From NCBI GenBank assembly GCA_012927585.1, contig JABBOY010000025.1, forward strand, positions 78,058 through 142,057: a stretch of DNA of 64,000 bases. The letters run 5' to 3'. The translations under genes were made by a program, and so were the position numbers. Within the stretch, counting starts at the first letter, position 1; each line of letters begins with the position of its first letter. Below are positions 48,910 to 58,596 of the stretch, one piece after another. Source of the DNA: Glaciimonas sp. GTDB taxonomy: Bacteria > Pseudomonadota > Gammaproteobacteria > Burkholderiales > Burkholderiaceae_D. The notes under the pieces were generated by a model. That model was not told where the DNA came from and did no database searches. It was given only the letters and a program-made list of their open reading frames with translations.

Positions 48910-50160
48910 ATGATTATTTATACGTCTGTCGCGGTATTTCTTTTTTTTGCGATTGCACTCGTCATTCCCAGCGGATTTTCAGTTGGCGCCGTGCTGCTGC
49001 TAGCTGGCAGCATCGTCCTGCTGCGCAAGCACGCCAAGATCAAGCTGCAACGCGAAGAAATAATATTAATTTCGGTACTGGCCTTATATTTCCTGGCCGG
49101 TAGTTTTGCCAATCTAGTGCATGGGGCGCCGATTCGGGAATACGATAGCCCGATGCGCTTTATGCTGGCAATTCCTGTGCTGCTCCTGCTGCGGGTTTTT
49201 CCACCGATCCCGCGTTTTTTCTGGGGCGGTGTGGCTACCGGCGCCATTGCATCAGGACTGTTCGCAGCTTGGCAATTTTTCTTCGAGGGAGGCATGCGCG
49301 CAGATGGCTTCACTAACCCGATTCAGTTTGGCAATATCGGCATATTACTCGGCATCCTGTGCCTACCCGGCCTCGGCTGGGCGGCTTCACAGCGCCGCTC
49401 GGCATTCTGGTTGATCCTTTTATCAGGCGGGATTTTCCTGGGATTGCTCGGTTCTTTGTTCAGCGAGAGCCGTGGCAGCTGGATCAGCCTTCCAGTTGCG
49501 CTACTGGTCGCCTATCAGTGTTATGGCGAAGCGTTGCACAAACGCCATATCGCAGCCAGCCTTGCTGTCATGCTGGTGCTGTTTGGCGTCCTGTATGTCA
49601 TGCCCCGCACTCCAATGGAAGTGCGGGTAAGGCTGTCCATCGCGGAAACGCAAGACTATTTCAAATCCGGCAATACCATGACTTCGGCCGGCACCCGGCT
49701 GGAAATGTGGCGTACCGGACTGCTGCTCTTTCCCGAGCGTCCGTGGCTGGGCTGGGGCAAGGAAGGCTACATGAAAGAGGCGGCAAGACTAACCCAGGCC
49801 GGCAAGGTTCGTCCGACTGACGATGTACATAGCCATTTGCATAACGAGTACCTTGATGCGCTGGTTAAGCGCGGCGTGCTCGGATTAGCTGCGCTATTGA
49901 TTCTGTACCTGGTTCCGCTGGCGCTGTTCGTAAAACGCATAAGATCTGAAAATCACGCAGTCCGCCCCTATGCGGTTGCGGGAGCACTATTGAGCGTCTG
50001 TTACATCTGTTTTGGACTGACACAGGCCTTTCTGACACACAATAACGGTGTCATGATCTTTGCATTCACGTTGGTTATTCTATGGTCCTTGCTGCGCGAG
50101 CAAGAAAGCAACGGCGCTGCTTATAACTCAGTTAACGGCACCCATCGCGACGCGCCGTGA
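48910..50160 (+). CDS. O-antigen ligase/polymerase family membrane protein
   Basis: About 416 residues from ATG 48910, which has AGGA upstream; an ATG seven codons earlier lacks a proper site. It has about eleven transmembrane segments, and a large periplasmic loop containing GTRLEMWRTGLLLFPERPWLGWG and HSHLHNEYLD, the His-containing Wzy_C/WaaL pattern. It probably attaches or polymerises glycan onto lipid A-core. Followed by two glycosyltransferase genes and an MsbA-like exporter, consistent with lipopolysaccharide assembly. Confidence 0.85.
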   Translation: MIIYTSVAVFLFFAIALVIPSGFSVGAVLLLAGSIVLLRKHAKIKLQREEIILISVLALYFLAGSFANLVHGAPIREYDSPMRFMLAIPVLLLLRVFPPIPRFFWGGVATGAIASGLFAAWQFFFEGGMRADGFTNPIQFGNIGILLGILCLPGLGWAASQRRSAFWLILLSGGIFLGLLGSLFSESRGSWISLPVALLVAYQCYGEALHKRHIAASLAVMLVLFGVLYVMPRTPMEVRVRLSIAETQDYFKSGNTMTSAGTRLEMWRTGLLLFPERPWLGWGKEGYMKEAARLTQAGKVRPTDDVHSHLHNEYLDALVKRGVLGLAALLILYLVPLALFVKRIRSENHAVRPYAVAGALLSVCYICFGLTQAFLTHNNGVMIFAFTLVILWSLLREQESNGAAYNSVNGTHRDAP

Positions 50161-50279
50161 ACCGCTGCAGCACACAAGCCACTCGCGTAGCGCATCTTTT
50201 AAAGCCGTAAGCCATCGATGCATTGATGCCTGCACATCAATGCCACAACAAATAGTGACGAAACGTTGAAGAAATTCTT

Positions 50280-51380
50280 ATGACACAGCCACTCATCGCA
50301 CCGGACTTGCTGCGCAGATCGAACAAAATACTGTTCATTGCTCATCTTGCGCTGGGCGACTTCACCTATCTCCAGAACTGCTTTCAGGCATTCTCGCAAG
50401 CCTATTCGCACCTCCAGATTGATCTGTGGGTGGATGAAGTGCGCCGTACCGGCGACACTTCGCAATGGGAACACCTGAAAAAATATTCGCTTTACGATTG
50501 GGTCGCCGACTGTTCGTTCTTCCACAAAATATACAGACGCACTTACAGTCCGGGACTGTACCGGGAATCTATCCATGAAGCGCGCCAGGAGGCGTATCCA
50601 ATTGTGGTGTCGTTAGCGACGCTGCGCCCGCAACGCTACGCCGCGCTGGCCCGAGCCATTGCCGGCAATGGCTTTGTAGTGGGCATGAAAGCCAAGGTTG
50701 GACTTTTTCAACTGCATCATCTACTCGGATACAGGAAATTGGATCGTGTGATCCCGCCATATTCGGTCGATCGGCAAAATCCACAGCACATTAGCGATGT
50801 GTATGCCGACTGGTTCCGCCAGTTGTGTGGGATCGAAATCGCGCCCGCAGCGCGTTTCCCGTTCGTGACGATTCCCGAGCGGTGGCGGCGCGATGCCGAC
50901 GATAAGCTGGCGGCATGGGGATTCGGCAATCGTAGCGGCAAGCTTGTTTTCATCAATCCATTCGCGAAGTCGAAGAAGCGTTGCTGGCCGCTGGAACGGG
51001 TGGCGCAACTGATCGCGGCCATGCGACAACAGGATGGATTCCGCGATGCCTGCTTCATCGTCAATGCAGCGCCCAATGAACTGGCCGGCGCGCGCGCGGT
51101 ATTTGCCGCCTATGCGCTGCTACGCATGGAACTGTTTTGCGCCGAAGACAATTTTTTTCAGCTACCGGCAATGTTGCAAAAGTGTGACTTGATCATCTCG
51201 GTCGAAACCGCGGTCATGCATCTGGCCAATGCGGTACACGTTCCCGTGATCGCCCTGATGCGCCAGAAAAATCCAGAGTGGGTGCCAATCGACCGCGACA
51301 ACAGCACACTCATCATGACCGCGCAGCGGCGCGAATGGGTCAAGGCGATCACCGTAGAACAAGTCATGGAAGGCATCTGA
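50280..51380 (+). CDS. Glycosyltransferase family 9 (heptosyltransferase-like)
   Basis: A 366-residue cytoplasmic GT-B enzyme. The GT9 pattern is visible in ILFIAHLALGDF (opening, residues 18-29), VFINPFAKSKKRCWPLE (sugar-nucleotide binding, near 222) and DLIISVETAVMHLANAVHVPVIAL (in parts near 303-326). It likely transfers heptose or another sugar to the lipopolysaccharide core. It directly abuts the GT8 gene: the next start follows its stop without a gap. Confidence 0.85.
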   Translation: MTQPLIAPDLLRRSNKILFIAHLALGDFTYLQNCFQAFSQAYSHLQIDLWVDEVRRTGDTSQWEHLKKYSLYDWVADCSFFHKIYRRTYSPGLYRESIHEARQEAYPIVVSLATLRPQRYAALARAIAGNGFVVGMKAKVGLFQLHHLLGYRKLDRVIPPYSVDRQNPQHISDVYADWFRQLCGIEIAPAARFPFVTIPERWRRDADDKLAAWGFGNRSGKLVFINPFAKSKKRCWPLERVAQLIAAMRQQDGFRDACFIVNAAPNELAGARAVFAAYALLRMELFCAEDNFFQLPAMLQKCDLIISVETAVMHLANAVHVPVIALMRQKNPEWVPIDRDNSTLIMTAQRREWVKAITVEQVMEGI

Positions 51381-52364
51381 ATGAGCACCGAATCGAACAT
51401 ACTATCTGCAGCGCGCCGTCCTGCGGCCGATCCATCGTTCCATATCGCATTTTGCGTCGACAACCATTATTTCCGTAGCATGGGTGCGACCATCATCTCT
51501 ATTCTCGGGAATAATCCGGGCGTTCAATTCACTTTCCATGTCTTTGCATTCTCGGCATCAGACCAGCAGCGTGACCGCTTGCAGCAACTGGATCGGCAAC
51601 CGAACGTGCGCACGCAGCTTCACATCATCGATCCGGCCCTGTTCGATAAATTCACGCATTTCATCGAGTTTTCGTATTACTCGCTGTCGATTTTCTCGCG
51701 CCTTATCATTCCAGCGGAATTGCAAGGCGTGACGGATCGGGTGCTGTACCTGGACGCGGACATCCTGTGCGTTGGCAAGATTGATGAATTGATCGAGATG
51801 GATATCGGCACCGATATCGCGCTAGTCGTGCCCGATGCGGAAGAGACGACCCGACGACGCTGTGCCGCGTTGCAACTCAAGCACCCACACTATTTCAACG
51901 GCGGGGTCATCTTTATCAATGTCGAGAACTGGATCAGCAACAACATCACGGAAGAAGCCATGCAGGCGCTTTTGAAGTTCGGCAAGAAATTGCGCTTCAA
52001 CGATCAGGATGCCCTGAACATCGTGCTGGACGGGCGGGCGCGTTTCATAGCACCGAAATGGAATTACATCTACGACCTGATCCATGACCTTGACCGCAAC
52101 ATTACCCGGATGCGCCCGGTGGAGAATGCGGTATTCATCCACTTCGCCGGCGCGGTCAAACCGTGGACCGACTGGACCCGACACGACTCGCGCGCCTTGT
52201 TCGCAAAATATCATGCCCTGTCGCCATGGTCCGACATGCCGCTCGATCCGGCACCAAGGAATTCCCGTGAAATGAGAATGCTGTCGCGCTTTCTGCTAAA
52301 ACGTGGAAAGGTGCTGGACAGCGCTCGCTGGTATCTGAAATATCTGAAAGCGAGGTCGCGTTGA
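51381..52364 (+). CDS. Glycosyltransferase family 8 (LPS core type)
   Basis: A 327-residue GT-A enzyme with FHIAFCVDNHYF opening (near residue 20), the metal-binding DxD motif in VLYLDADILCVG (near 117) and HYFNGGVIFINV (near 172), then IHFAGAVKPW near 252. This is the WaaJ/RfaJ-type arrangement that adds glucose or galactose to the lipopolysaccharide core. It is transcribed with the preceding GT9 gene. Confidence 0.9.
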   Translation: MSTESNILSAARRPAADPSFHIAFCVDNHYFRSMGATIISILGNNPGVQFTFHVFAFSASDQQRDRLQQLDRQPNVRTQLHIIDPALFDKFTHFIEFSYYSLSIFSRLIIPAELQGVTDRVLYLDADILCVGKIDELIEMDIGTDIALVVPDAEETTRRRCAALQLKHPHYFNGGVIFINVENWISNNITEEAMQALLKFGKKLRFNDQDALNIVLDGRARFIAPKWNYIYDLIHDLDRNITRMRPVENAVFIHFAGAVKPWTDWTRHDSRALFAKYHALSPWSDMPLDPAPRNSREMRMLSRFLLKRGKVLDSARWYLKYLKARSR

Positions 52365-52493
52365 GCCGCATATCCCCGCATACTGTATTGCTTTACTGCG
52401 ACTCTGCTCTGGCACACTGCCGATTATTAAAATTGACATTGATCGGATGGTTTTTCTGTTAAATACCTTGTACCTGTATGAAAAAGAGAATTG

Positions 52494-54224
52494 ATGGAAA
52501 ATAGTGCCGTCATCAAACGCCTGTTGAAGATTATCCGTCCATACCGGTCGCGCGCGCTGTTGGCACTGCTGGCGATGGCCGGCACCGCCAGTACTCAGCC
52601 GATGCTGGTCAAAGCGATGCAGACCTTGATTGATAACGGCTTTGGCGATGAGCGGGTTGCATTTAGCTTATGGTTGGTTCCGGCGATCCTGATCTCAATT
52701 TTTGCCCTGCGCGGCATCTTTACATTTTCGACCGCCTACCTTAACAACTGGGTGATCAGCCGCACCCTCAACGATTTGCGGCGTGCAATGTTCGACCGCC
52801 TGCTGCACCTCCCGGTGTCGCGTTTTGAGCAGGAGTCGACCGGTACCTTGATCAATACGATCATCGGCGATGTGCGCCAGGTGGTTGATATGGTCAACTC
52901 GGTGTTCCTGGCCTTTGTGCGCGACACGCTATCAGTAATCGGCTTGCTGGCCACCCTGTTTTATCTGAATTGGCGCTTGACTCTGGTGGCACTCGTCATC
53001 GTGCCGCTCACTGCAGCCATTGTGCGCCTGACAACAGGCCGTTTGCGTCGGTTGAACCGCGAAAACCAGCGCGTTACCGGCGAGATGACGCAGGTGGTGG
53101 AAGAAGCGGCGCGCGGCCATCAAGTGATCCGGGTGTTTTCCGGAGAGCGTTATGAACGCCAGCGGTTCGAAGCGCGCAGCGAGGCGTTGCGCGGCTTTTC
53201 GCAGCGCATGACGGTCGCTGCTGCGGCGACGGTACCGGTGACGCAAATCGCAACTGCGGTGGCAGTTTCCGTGGTGATTGTGCTGGCCCTACAGCAAAAA
53301 ATGACGCCGGGTGAATTTACCGCGTTCATCACCAGCATGCTGATGCTGCTGGCGCCGCTCAAAAGCCTGGTGGAGGTCAACGGCCCCTTGCAGCGCGGGA
53401 TGGCCGCAGCTGAAACGGTGTTCGCGATGATGGATGCACCGGCCGAAGCCGACCCTGGCGCCAAAGTACTGGGGCGTGTGCGTGGGCATCTGCACTTCGA
53501 CCAAGTCTCGTTTGCCTATTCGGCTACGAGTCCACCGGCCCTGACGGACATCACGCTCGACATCGCAGCTGGCGAGACGGTTGCGCTGGTCGGCATCTCC
53601 GGCGGCGGCAAGTCCACCATGGTCAATTTGGTGACGCGTTTTTATTCGCCTACATCCGGGCGAATATCGCTCGACGGCATTCCGTTTGACGAGATTACGC
53701 TGGCCAGCTTGCGCGCACAACTGGCGATGGTCAGCCAAAATGTAGTCCTGTTCGACGACACGCTGGGAGCCAATATCGCGTATGGTGCCGAACACATGAA
53801 CCGAGAAAAACTGGCGGCGGCTGTCAAGGCGGCGCATCTGAGCGATGTCGTGGCTGCCCTGCCGGATGGGCTGGAGACGATGATCGGCGAGAACGGCATG
53901 CGACTGTCCGGCGGCCAACGGCAGCGCGTGGCGATTGCACGAGCAATTTACAAAGATGCACCGATCCTGATTCTGGATGAGGCAACTTCGGCCCTGGATT
54001 CGGAGTCCGAGCGTGCAGTCCAGGCGGCGCTGGAACAATTGATGCAGGGCCGCACCACGCTGGTAATCGCGCATCGACTGTCAACCATTGAGCGCGCCAA
54101 TCGGATTGTCGTGTTGGATAATGGGCGGGTTGTCGAAGTCGGATCGCATCAGGATTTGCTGAAAATAAATGGTGTCTACGCCAACTTGTATCATTTACAA
54201 TTTGCAAACAAAACCGCCCAATGA
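52494..54224 (+). CDS. msbA: Lipid A export ABC transporter, MsbA-like
   Basis: A 576-residue half-transporter: six transmembrane helices (about 1-310) and an ATPase domain with Walker A GISGGGKST (near 369), signature LSGGQRQRV (near 473), Walker B ILILDEATSALD (near 493) and switch His in IAHRLST. ATG 52494 is preferred over a TTG one codon earlier. It sits behind lipopolysaccharide glycosyltransferases, supporting lipid A-core flipping. It is a complete paralogue of the truncated exporter at the left edge. Confidence 0.9.
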   Translation: MENSAVIKRLLKIIRPYRSRALLALLAMAGTASTQPMLVKAMQTLIDNGFGDERVAFSLWLVPAILISIFALRGIFTFSTAYLNNWVISRTLNDLRRAMFDRLLHLPVSRFEQESTGTLINTIIGDVRQVVDMVNSVFLAFVRDTLSVIGLLATLFYLNWRLTLVALVIVPLTAAIVRLTTGRLRRLNRENQRVTGEMTQVVEEAARGHQVIRVFSGERYERQRFEARSEALRGFSQRMTVAAAATVPVTQIATAVAVSVVIVLALQQKMTPGEFTAFITSMLMLLAPLKSLVEVNGPLQRGMAAAETVFAMMDAPAEADPGAKVLGRVRGHLHFDQVSFAYSATSPPALTDITLDIAAGETVALVGISGGGKSTMVNLVTRFYSPTSGRISLDGIPFDEITLASLRAQLAMVSQNVVLFDDTLGANIAYGAEHMNREKLAAAVKAAHLSDVVAALPDGLETMIGENGMRLSGGQRQRVAIARAIYKDAPILILDEATSALDSESERAVQAALEQLMQGRTTLVIAHRLSTIERANRIVVLDNGRVVEVGSHQDLLKINGVYANLYHLQFANKTAQ

Positions 54225-54491
54225 ATGACCGATTTCCGCTCTCGCTTGCCGCTGCCGTACCGGCAAAAGGTACCAGGCTACATTCGGCAGGTCATGCTGG
54301 CCGTACAGCAAAAGACTGCTTCCATACCGAGCTAATGCGGGTTGTACCATCACGGTTACCTGCGGAATGCGACCCAGAAATGGTAGGGCCACTTCACGCT
54401 GACTCATGCAGGTCAATTGCGAAACCTGAGTCCCTTTCGAATCTGGTATTATTTTTAAAATTATACGCAAGCAACCTCATAAGACTACAAA

Positions 54492-55676
54492 ATGACCATG
54501 CAGCGCATCACAGACTTCGTCTGGAACCGACTGACCGGTCTAATGCCGGGAGAACTTCAACAGGCCGAACTGGGCTGGCTGGCCTCACCCCATCCGCATC
54601 TGAGCTTGCTGGCACGGCGGCGCGCGACCATGATCGTCAACCGGGTGCGTCTGTTCGCATTCCTGTTCGCGGTCTTGACGCCGCTCTGGAGCGTGGTCGA
54701 TCTGGTAGTCTTTCCCTTTCCGCTGTGGCTCAACCTGGCCTTGATGCGGCTGCTGGCATGTGCTGCTTTTGCCAGCCTGTTGCTGTATTACCGGCCCAAC
54801 GGCGAATTGTTCAATGCCTATCGCGCGATGATGCTGCTATTTGTCATCCCGACTGCCTTTTATGTCGCCTCGTACACGTTGCTCGGCCATTATCAGCTGA
54901 GCGGCATCTCGGCCGCAATCGGTGCCGGTTATGCTTTTCTGCCGTTCGTGCTGCTGGCCGGACTAGCCATTTTTCCGCTCACCCTGCTGGAAAATCTGGC
55001 GATCGCCAGCCCGATTCTGATCGCCCAAGGCATCGCCGGCTCGCTGCGCTGGGCTACTCTGGACTGGCCGTCGTTCGCCGGTGCTTTCTGGCTGCTGGTG
55101 CTGATCACCGGCGTCTCCACGCTGGCCGGCATGAGCCAGTTGGCGTTCATGATTGCGCTGGTGCGCCAAGCCATCCGGGACCCGCTAACGGGAGTTTTTT
55201 CACGCTCCAGCGGCGAAGAAGTGCTGGAGCTGCAATACACCATCGCCAGCCGCAGCAATGCAGCACTGTCGGTAGCCTTCATCGACCTGGATTACTTCAA
55301 AAACATCAACGACAGCTTCGGTCACGAAGCGGGCGACCAGGCACTGCTTGACATGACCGACATCGTCAGTAGCAATCTGCGCCGTGGCGATATGCTGGCG
55401 CGTTGGGGCGGCGAGGAATTTTTGCTGATCATGCCCAACACCGATCTGATACAGGCAGAAGCAGCACTTTTGCGATTGCGCAACATTGGTTTCGGCATGC
55501 GCCCCGACAGTACGCCGCTTACCGCCAGCATCGGTATCGCCGAACGCAGCGCCGATCTGACCACAGACTGGAAAGCGTTGATCGATCTGGCCGACCAGCG
55601 CATGTACCTGGCCAAACAAAACGGACGCAATCAAGTGGTTAGCAGGCACACGCAGATGCACGTGTACAAGCAATAA
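54492..55676 (+). CDS. Membrane-bound diguanylate cyclase (GGDEF)
   Basis: A 394-residue protein: about six hydrophobic segments (roughly residues 50-225), then a GGDEF domain that makes cyclic di-GMP. The active-site motif is RWGGEEF (near 313), and an inhibitory RxxD site (RRGD) lies five residues upstream, so product inhibition is expected. No EAL domain. The membrane part resembles MASE-type sensory regions, but I cannot name the class. 267 bp separate it from msbA, with no gene supported in between. Confidence 0.92.
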   Translation: MTMQRITDFVWNRLTGLMPGELQQAELGWLASPHPHLSLLARRRATMIVNRVRLFAFLFAVLTPLWSVVDLVVFPFPLWLNLALMRLLACAAFASLLLYYRPNGELFNAYRAMMLLFVIPTAFYVASYTLLGHYQLSGISAAIGAGYAFLPFVLLAGLAIFPLTLLENLAIASPILIAQGIAGSLRWATLDWPSFAGAFWLLVLITGVSTLAGMSQLAFMIALVRQAIRDPLTGVFSRSSGEEVLELQYTIASRSNAALSVAFIDLDYFKNINDSFGHEAGDQALLDMTDIVSSNLRRGDMLARWGGEEFLLIMPNTDLIQAEAALLRLRNIGFGMRPDSTPLTASIGIAERSADLTTDWKALIDLADQRMYLAKQNGRNQVVSRHTQMHVYKQ

Positions 55677-55759
55677 ATATTTGCAGTAAGCGCCGCATCG
55701 CTAGTGGCAGGTACCTGTTTTTTGTATTCCCGGATTCCTTTGCACCAAGCTCCCGCCAC

Positions 55760-56650
55760 ATGTCCATCATCTCCATCCTATTCCCCGATTTTGCCCTGAT
55801 CCTGCTCGGCTTTTTGCTCAAGCGCTGCATGCGTTGGGGTGATGACTTCTGGCCGGGAGTGGACCGGCTGGTGTATTTTGTCTTGTTTCCGGCGCTGTTG
55901 TTCTATTCGACTGCGCGCACCCCGTTTGATTTTCAGGCCACTGGCAATCTCTTGATGGTAAGTCTGGCGGCCTGCTGCGGCGGCATTGCGCTGGGCTGGC
56001 TGGCGAAACCTTTGTTCCAATCGAAACCGATGATTTTCGAATCGGGCGTGCAAACCGCTTTCCGTTTCAATTCGTATATCGGTCTGGCGGTAGCATCGCG
56101 GCTGGCGGGCGAGCAAGGCACCGCACTGATGGCGCTGATCATTGGTTTTGCGGTGCCATTGTGCAATATGGCGGCAGTGCATGCGCTGGTGCACAAGAAT
56201 GGCGGCCTACTGCGGGAGTTGGCTAAAAACCCGCTGCTGCTGGCGACTGCGGCCGGGACGCTGTGCAATCTGGCCGGCGTGGTGCTGCCGGACGTGTTGG
56301 GGGCAACGCTGGCGCGACTCGGCAACGCTTCCATTGCACTGGGGCTGATCGCGGTGGGCGCTGGTTTGCGGCTATCCGGCTTGCACGCATCGAAAGGAAT
56401 CGCGGCGTATTTCATTGGCGTTAAATTGCTGGCCGTGCCGGCGCTGGCTTTCGGGTTTGGACTTTGGCTGCGCCTGCCGCCGCTACAACTGCAAATGGCG
56501 GTGATGTTTTGCGCATTGCCGACCGCATCCAGCGCCTATGTGCTGGCGAACCGGTTGGGCGGCAACGGGCCGTTCGTGGCATTCCTGGTTTCGGCAGGAA
56601 CCATGTTATCGGTACTGAGCTTGCCGATCTGGCTATCGCTGGTGCATTGA
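55760..56650 (+). CDS. AEC family transporter
   Basis: A 296-residue inner-membrane protein with about ten hydrophobic segments, of the auxin efflux carrier family. Recognisable features are the opening ISILFPDFALILLGFLLKR, the FRFNSYIGLAVASRLAG region (near 93-109) and an end rich in small residues with ANRLGGNGPFVA (near 264). Substrate is unknown (often malonate or other organic anions). A 59-bp element follows 39 bp after the stop. Confidence 0.85.
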   Translation: MSIISILFPDFALILLGFLLKRCMRWGDDFWPGVDRLVYFVLFPALLFYSTARTPFDFQATGNLLMVSLAACCGGIALGWLAKPLFQSKPMIFESGVQTAFRFNSYIGLAVASRLAGEQGTALMALIIGFAVPLCNMAAVHALVHKNGGLLRELAKNPLLLATAAGTLCNLAGVVLPDVLGATLARLGNASIALGLIAVGAGLRLSGLHASKGIAAYFIGVKLLAVPALAFGFGLWLRLPPLQLQMAVMFCALPTASSAYVLANRLGGNGPFVAFLVSAGTMLSVLSLPIWLSLVH

Positions 56651-56688
56651 CCAGCGCATTCTTGCGCCATACCAATATACATACTTAT

Positions 56689-56747
56689 GTATTTTGTTAC
56701 ATCGCAATAAATATATGCGGTGAGTGTGCATATTATCAATATACTCC
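56689..56747 (+). repeat. 59-bp dispersed element, copy 7
   Basis: Exact spacing of GTAT, GCGG and ATACTCC. GAGTGTG pairs with the 3' block using G-U pairs, which would be mismatches on the other strand. It lies between the convergent AEC transporter and queG genes. Confidence 0.85.
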
Positions 56748-56816
56748 AACATTTTTCTATTTATTTACGCGAACAAAAATCAAGTTTTTTCACATTGACA
56801 GCAGCGCCGTAGGTAC

Positions 56817-56867
56817 GAATTCATTCGCAATTTTAAGGATTTCATGCGAGTTGATGCGAATGAATTC
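56817..56867. repeat. 13-bp perfect inverted repeat downstream of queG
   Basis: GAATTCATTCGCA (56817-56829) and TGCGAATGAATTC (56855-56867) are perfect inverted arms, 25 bp apart; the right arm is part of a further palindrome GATGCGAA/TTCGCATC. It lies in the AT-rich space between two convergent genes. Possible protein-binding site or stem-loop. Confidence 0.7.
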
Positions 56868-56944
56868 GCATCTACAAGAAAATGCCATTCCAATGGAAAT
56901 AATCGACGATATTTTTCACTGCATAGCGTAGGCCCTGCCTACTT

Positions 56945-58054
56945 TTATACCGCGCCATGCTGTTCCAGCGCCCACAACACATGTTCGCGCACCATTTCGG
57001 ATGGATGTTCCAGCCGCGCCTTCAGCGCCGCCACCATGACCTTAGCATCAACGTCGCATCCGGCCGCATTGCCCAAACCCACCGCCAGATTGCGCAGCCA
57101 GCATTCATGGCCGATGCGGCGGATCGGACTGCCTTCCAGATTGCGATTGAATTGCTCTTCGCTCCAGCCGAACAGATCGACCAGCATTGCATCATCCAGC
57201 CCATTGCGCACCTCAAAGTCGGGAACTGTGGCCTGCTGTGCAAACTTGTTCCAAGGGCAGACCAATTGGCAATCGTCGCAGCCATACACGCGGTTGCCGA
57301 TCAGCCTGCGCAATTCCACCGGGATGCTGCCCTTGAGTTCGATCGTCAGATAAGAGATACAGCGCCGTGCATCGACTTGGTACGGCGCGACTATCGCCTG
57401 CGTCGGACAGATGTCGATACAGGCGCTGCAGGCACCGCAGTGGGGCGTAATCGGTGCATCCACCGGCAACGGCAAATCTGTAAACATTTCACCCAGAAAG
57501 AACATCGAACCGGCATCCCGACTGAGCAGCAGCGTATGCTTGCCGCGCCAGCCGAGGCCGGATTTTTGCGCCAGTTCGACTTCCATCACCGGAGCCGAAT
57601 CGGTAAATACGCGATAGCCGAATTCACCCACTTCTGCCTTGATGCGCTCGGCCAATTGCTGCAAACGCCCGCGCAACACCTTGTGATAGTCGCGTCCGCG
57701 CGCATAGATCGAGATGTTTGCCGCTGCCGGCCGGCTCTGACGCGCTGCTTCCTGGTCGCGCCATCCGGGTACCGACTGCGGTTGCTTGGGCCGCTTGGGC
57801 AAATACGGCATGCGCAGCGTTATCACGCGTGCGGTGCCGGGCACCAGTTCCGCCGGCCGGGCGCGCTTCATGCCGTGCGCGGCCATATATCCCATCTCGC
57901 CATGAAAGCCCTTATCGAGCCAAGCCTGCAAGCCGGCTTCGGCATGCGCGAGATCGATATCGGCGATACGCACCTCGGAAAACCCGAGTTCGCGCCCCCA
58001 CGCCTTGATACGCAGCGCTAGTGCGAGTAAATTGTCATTCTCAGTCGTATACAT
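56945..58054 (-). CDS. queG: Epoxyqueuosine reductase
   Basis: A 369-residue cobalamin-dependent Fe-S enzyme for the last step of queuosine synthesis in tRNA. Two [4Fe-4S] motifs are visible: CGACSACIDICP near 190 and CDDCQLVCPWNKF near 243, plus a HEAT-like C-terminal part (LRNLAVGLGNAAG, MVREHVLWALEQH). The start at ATG 58054 is chosen because the 35 upstream codons overlap the divergent tsaE leader and look non-coding. The queG/tsaE divergent pair is common in proteobacteria. Confidence 0.95.
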   Translation of the reverse strand: MYTTENDNLLALALRIKAWGRELGFSEVRIADIDLAHAEAGLQAWLDKGFHGEMGYMAAHGMKRARPAELVPGTARVITLRMPYLPKRPKQPQSVPGWRDQEAARQSRPAAANISIYARGRDYHKVLRGRLQQLAERIKAEVGEFGYRVFTDSAPVMEVELAQKSGLGWRGKHTLLLSRDAGSMFFLGEMFTDLPLPVDAPITPHCGACSACIDICPTQAIVAPYQVDARRCISYLTIELKGSIPVELRRLIGNRVYGCDDCQLVCPWNKFAQQATVPDFEVRNGLDDAMLVDLFGWSEEQFNRNLEGSPIRRIGHECWLRNLAVGLGNAAGCDVDAKVMVAALKARLEHPSEMVREHVLWALEQHGAV

Positions 58055-58104
58055 AAACCAGCTTAAGTCAAAATAAGTCACATCAAGAGGAGCTATTTTA
58101 CGAG

Positions 58105-58596
58105 ATGCAGCACCTCCCCCGCCATATCCATCTACATGACGAAGCCGGCACCGTCGCACTGGGCACGTCTCTGGCGCGCGCGCTGGCGCCGGGCTTGACC
58201 ATTTATTTACACGGCGAACTTGGGGCCGGCAAGACCGCTCTGACCAGAGCCCTTTTACATGCCGCCGGTTATACCGGCCATGTCAAAAGCCCGACTTATA
58301 CGCTGGCAGAACCCTATACCGTCAGCATTGAAGGCAAAGTGGTACATTTGATCCATTTCGACCTATATCGCATGCAGTCTCCAGAAGAATTCCTCGACGC
58401 CGGTTTTCGCGAAGCGTTTAACGAGCACAGCATCTGCATCGTCGAATGGCCGGAAAAAGCCGATACAGTACTTCCGCCACCCGACATCAGCGTATTTCTG
58501 ACTGTGACAGGGCTGGGGCGTGATGTAGAATTAAAAGCCTTGTCAGACAAAGGGTCACAATGCCTCGACCGCCTGCACTTCGCACCCAACTTATGA
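58105..58596 (+). CDS. tsaE: tRNA threonylcarbamoyladenosine synthesis ATPase
   Basis: A 163-residue P-loop ATPase of the t6A machinery, partner of TsaD and TsaB. Walker A is GELGAGKTALTRALL (near residue 38) and the later motif HLIHFDLYRM (near 86) carries the conserved Asp. Its end overlaps the start of amiC by 37 bp, showing coupling. Confidence 0.95.
   Translation: MQHLPRHIHLHDEAGTVALGTSLARALAPGLTIYLHGELGAGKTALTRALLHAAGYTGHVKSPTYTLAEPYTVSIEGKVVHLIHFDLYRMQSPEEFLDAGFREAFNEHSICIVEWPEKADTVLPPPDISVFLTVTGLGRDVELKALSDKGSQCLDRLHFAPNL

Noticed and set aside
54221..55351. A 376-codon plus-strand frame overlapping the diguanylate cyclase gene
   Set aside because: It is a shifted frame of a gene with a clear GGDEF motif; its product is Arg/Pro/Ser-rich with no recognisable domain.
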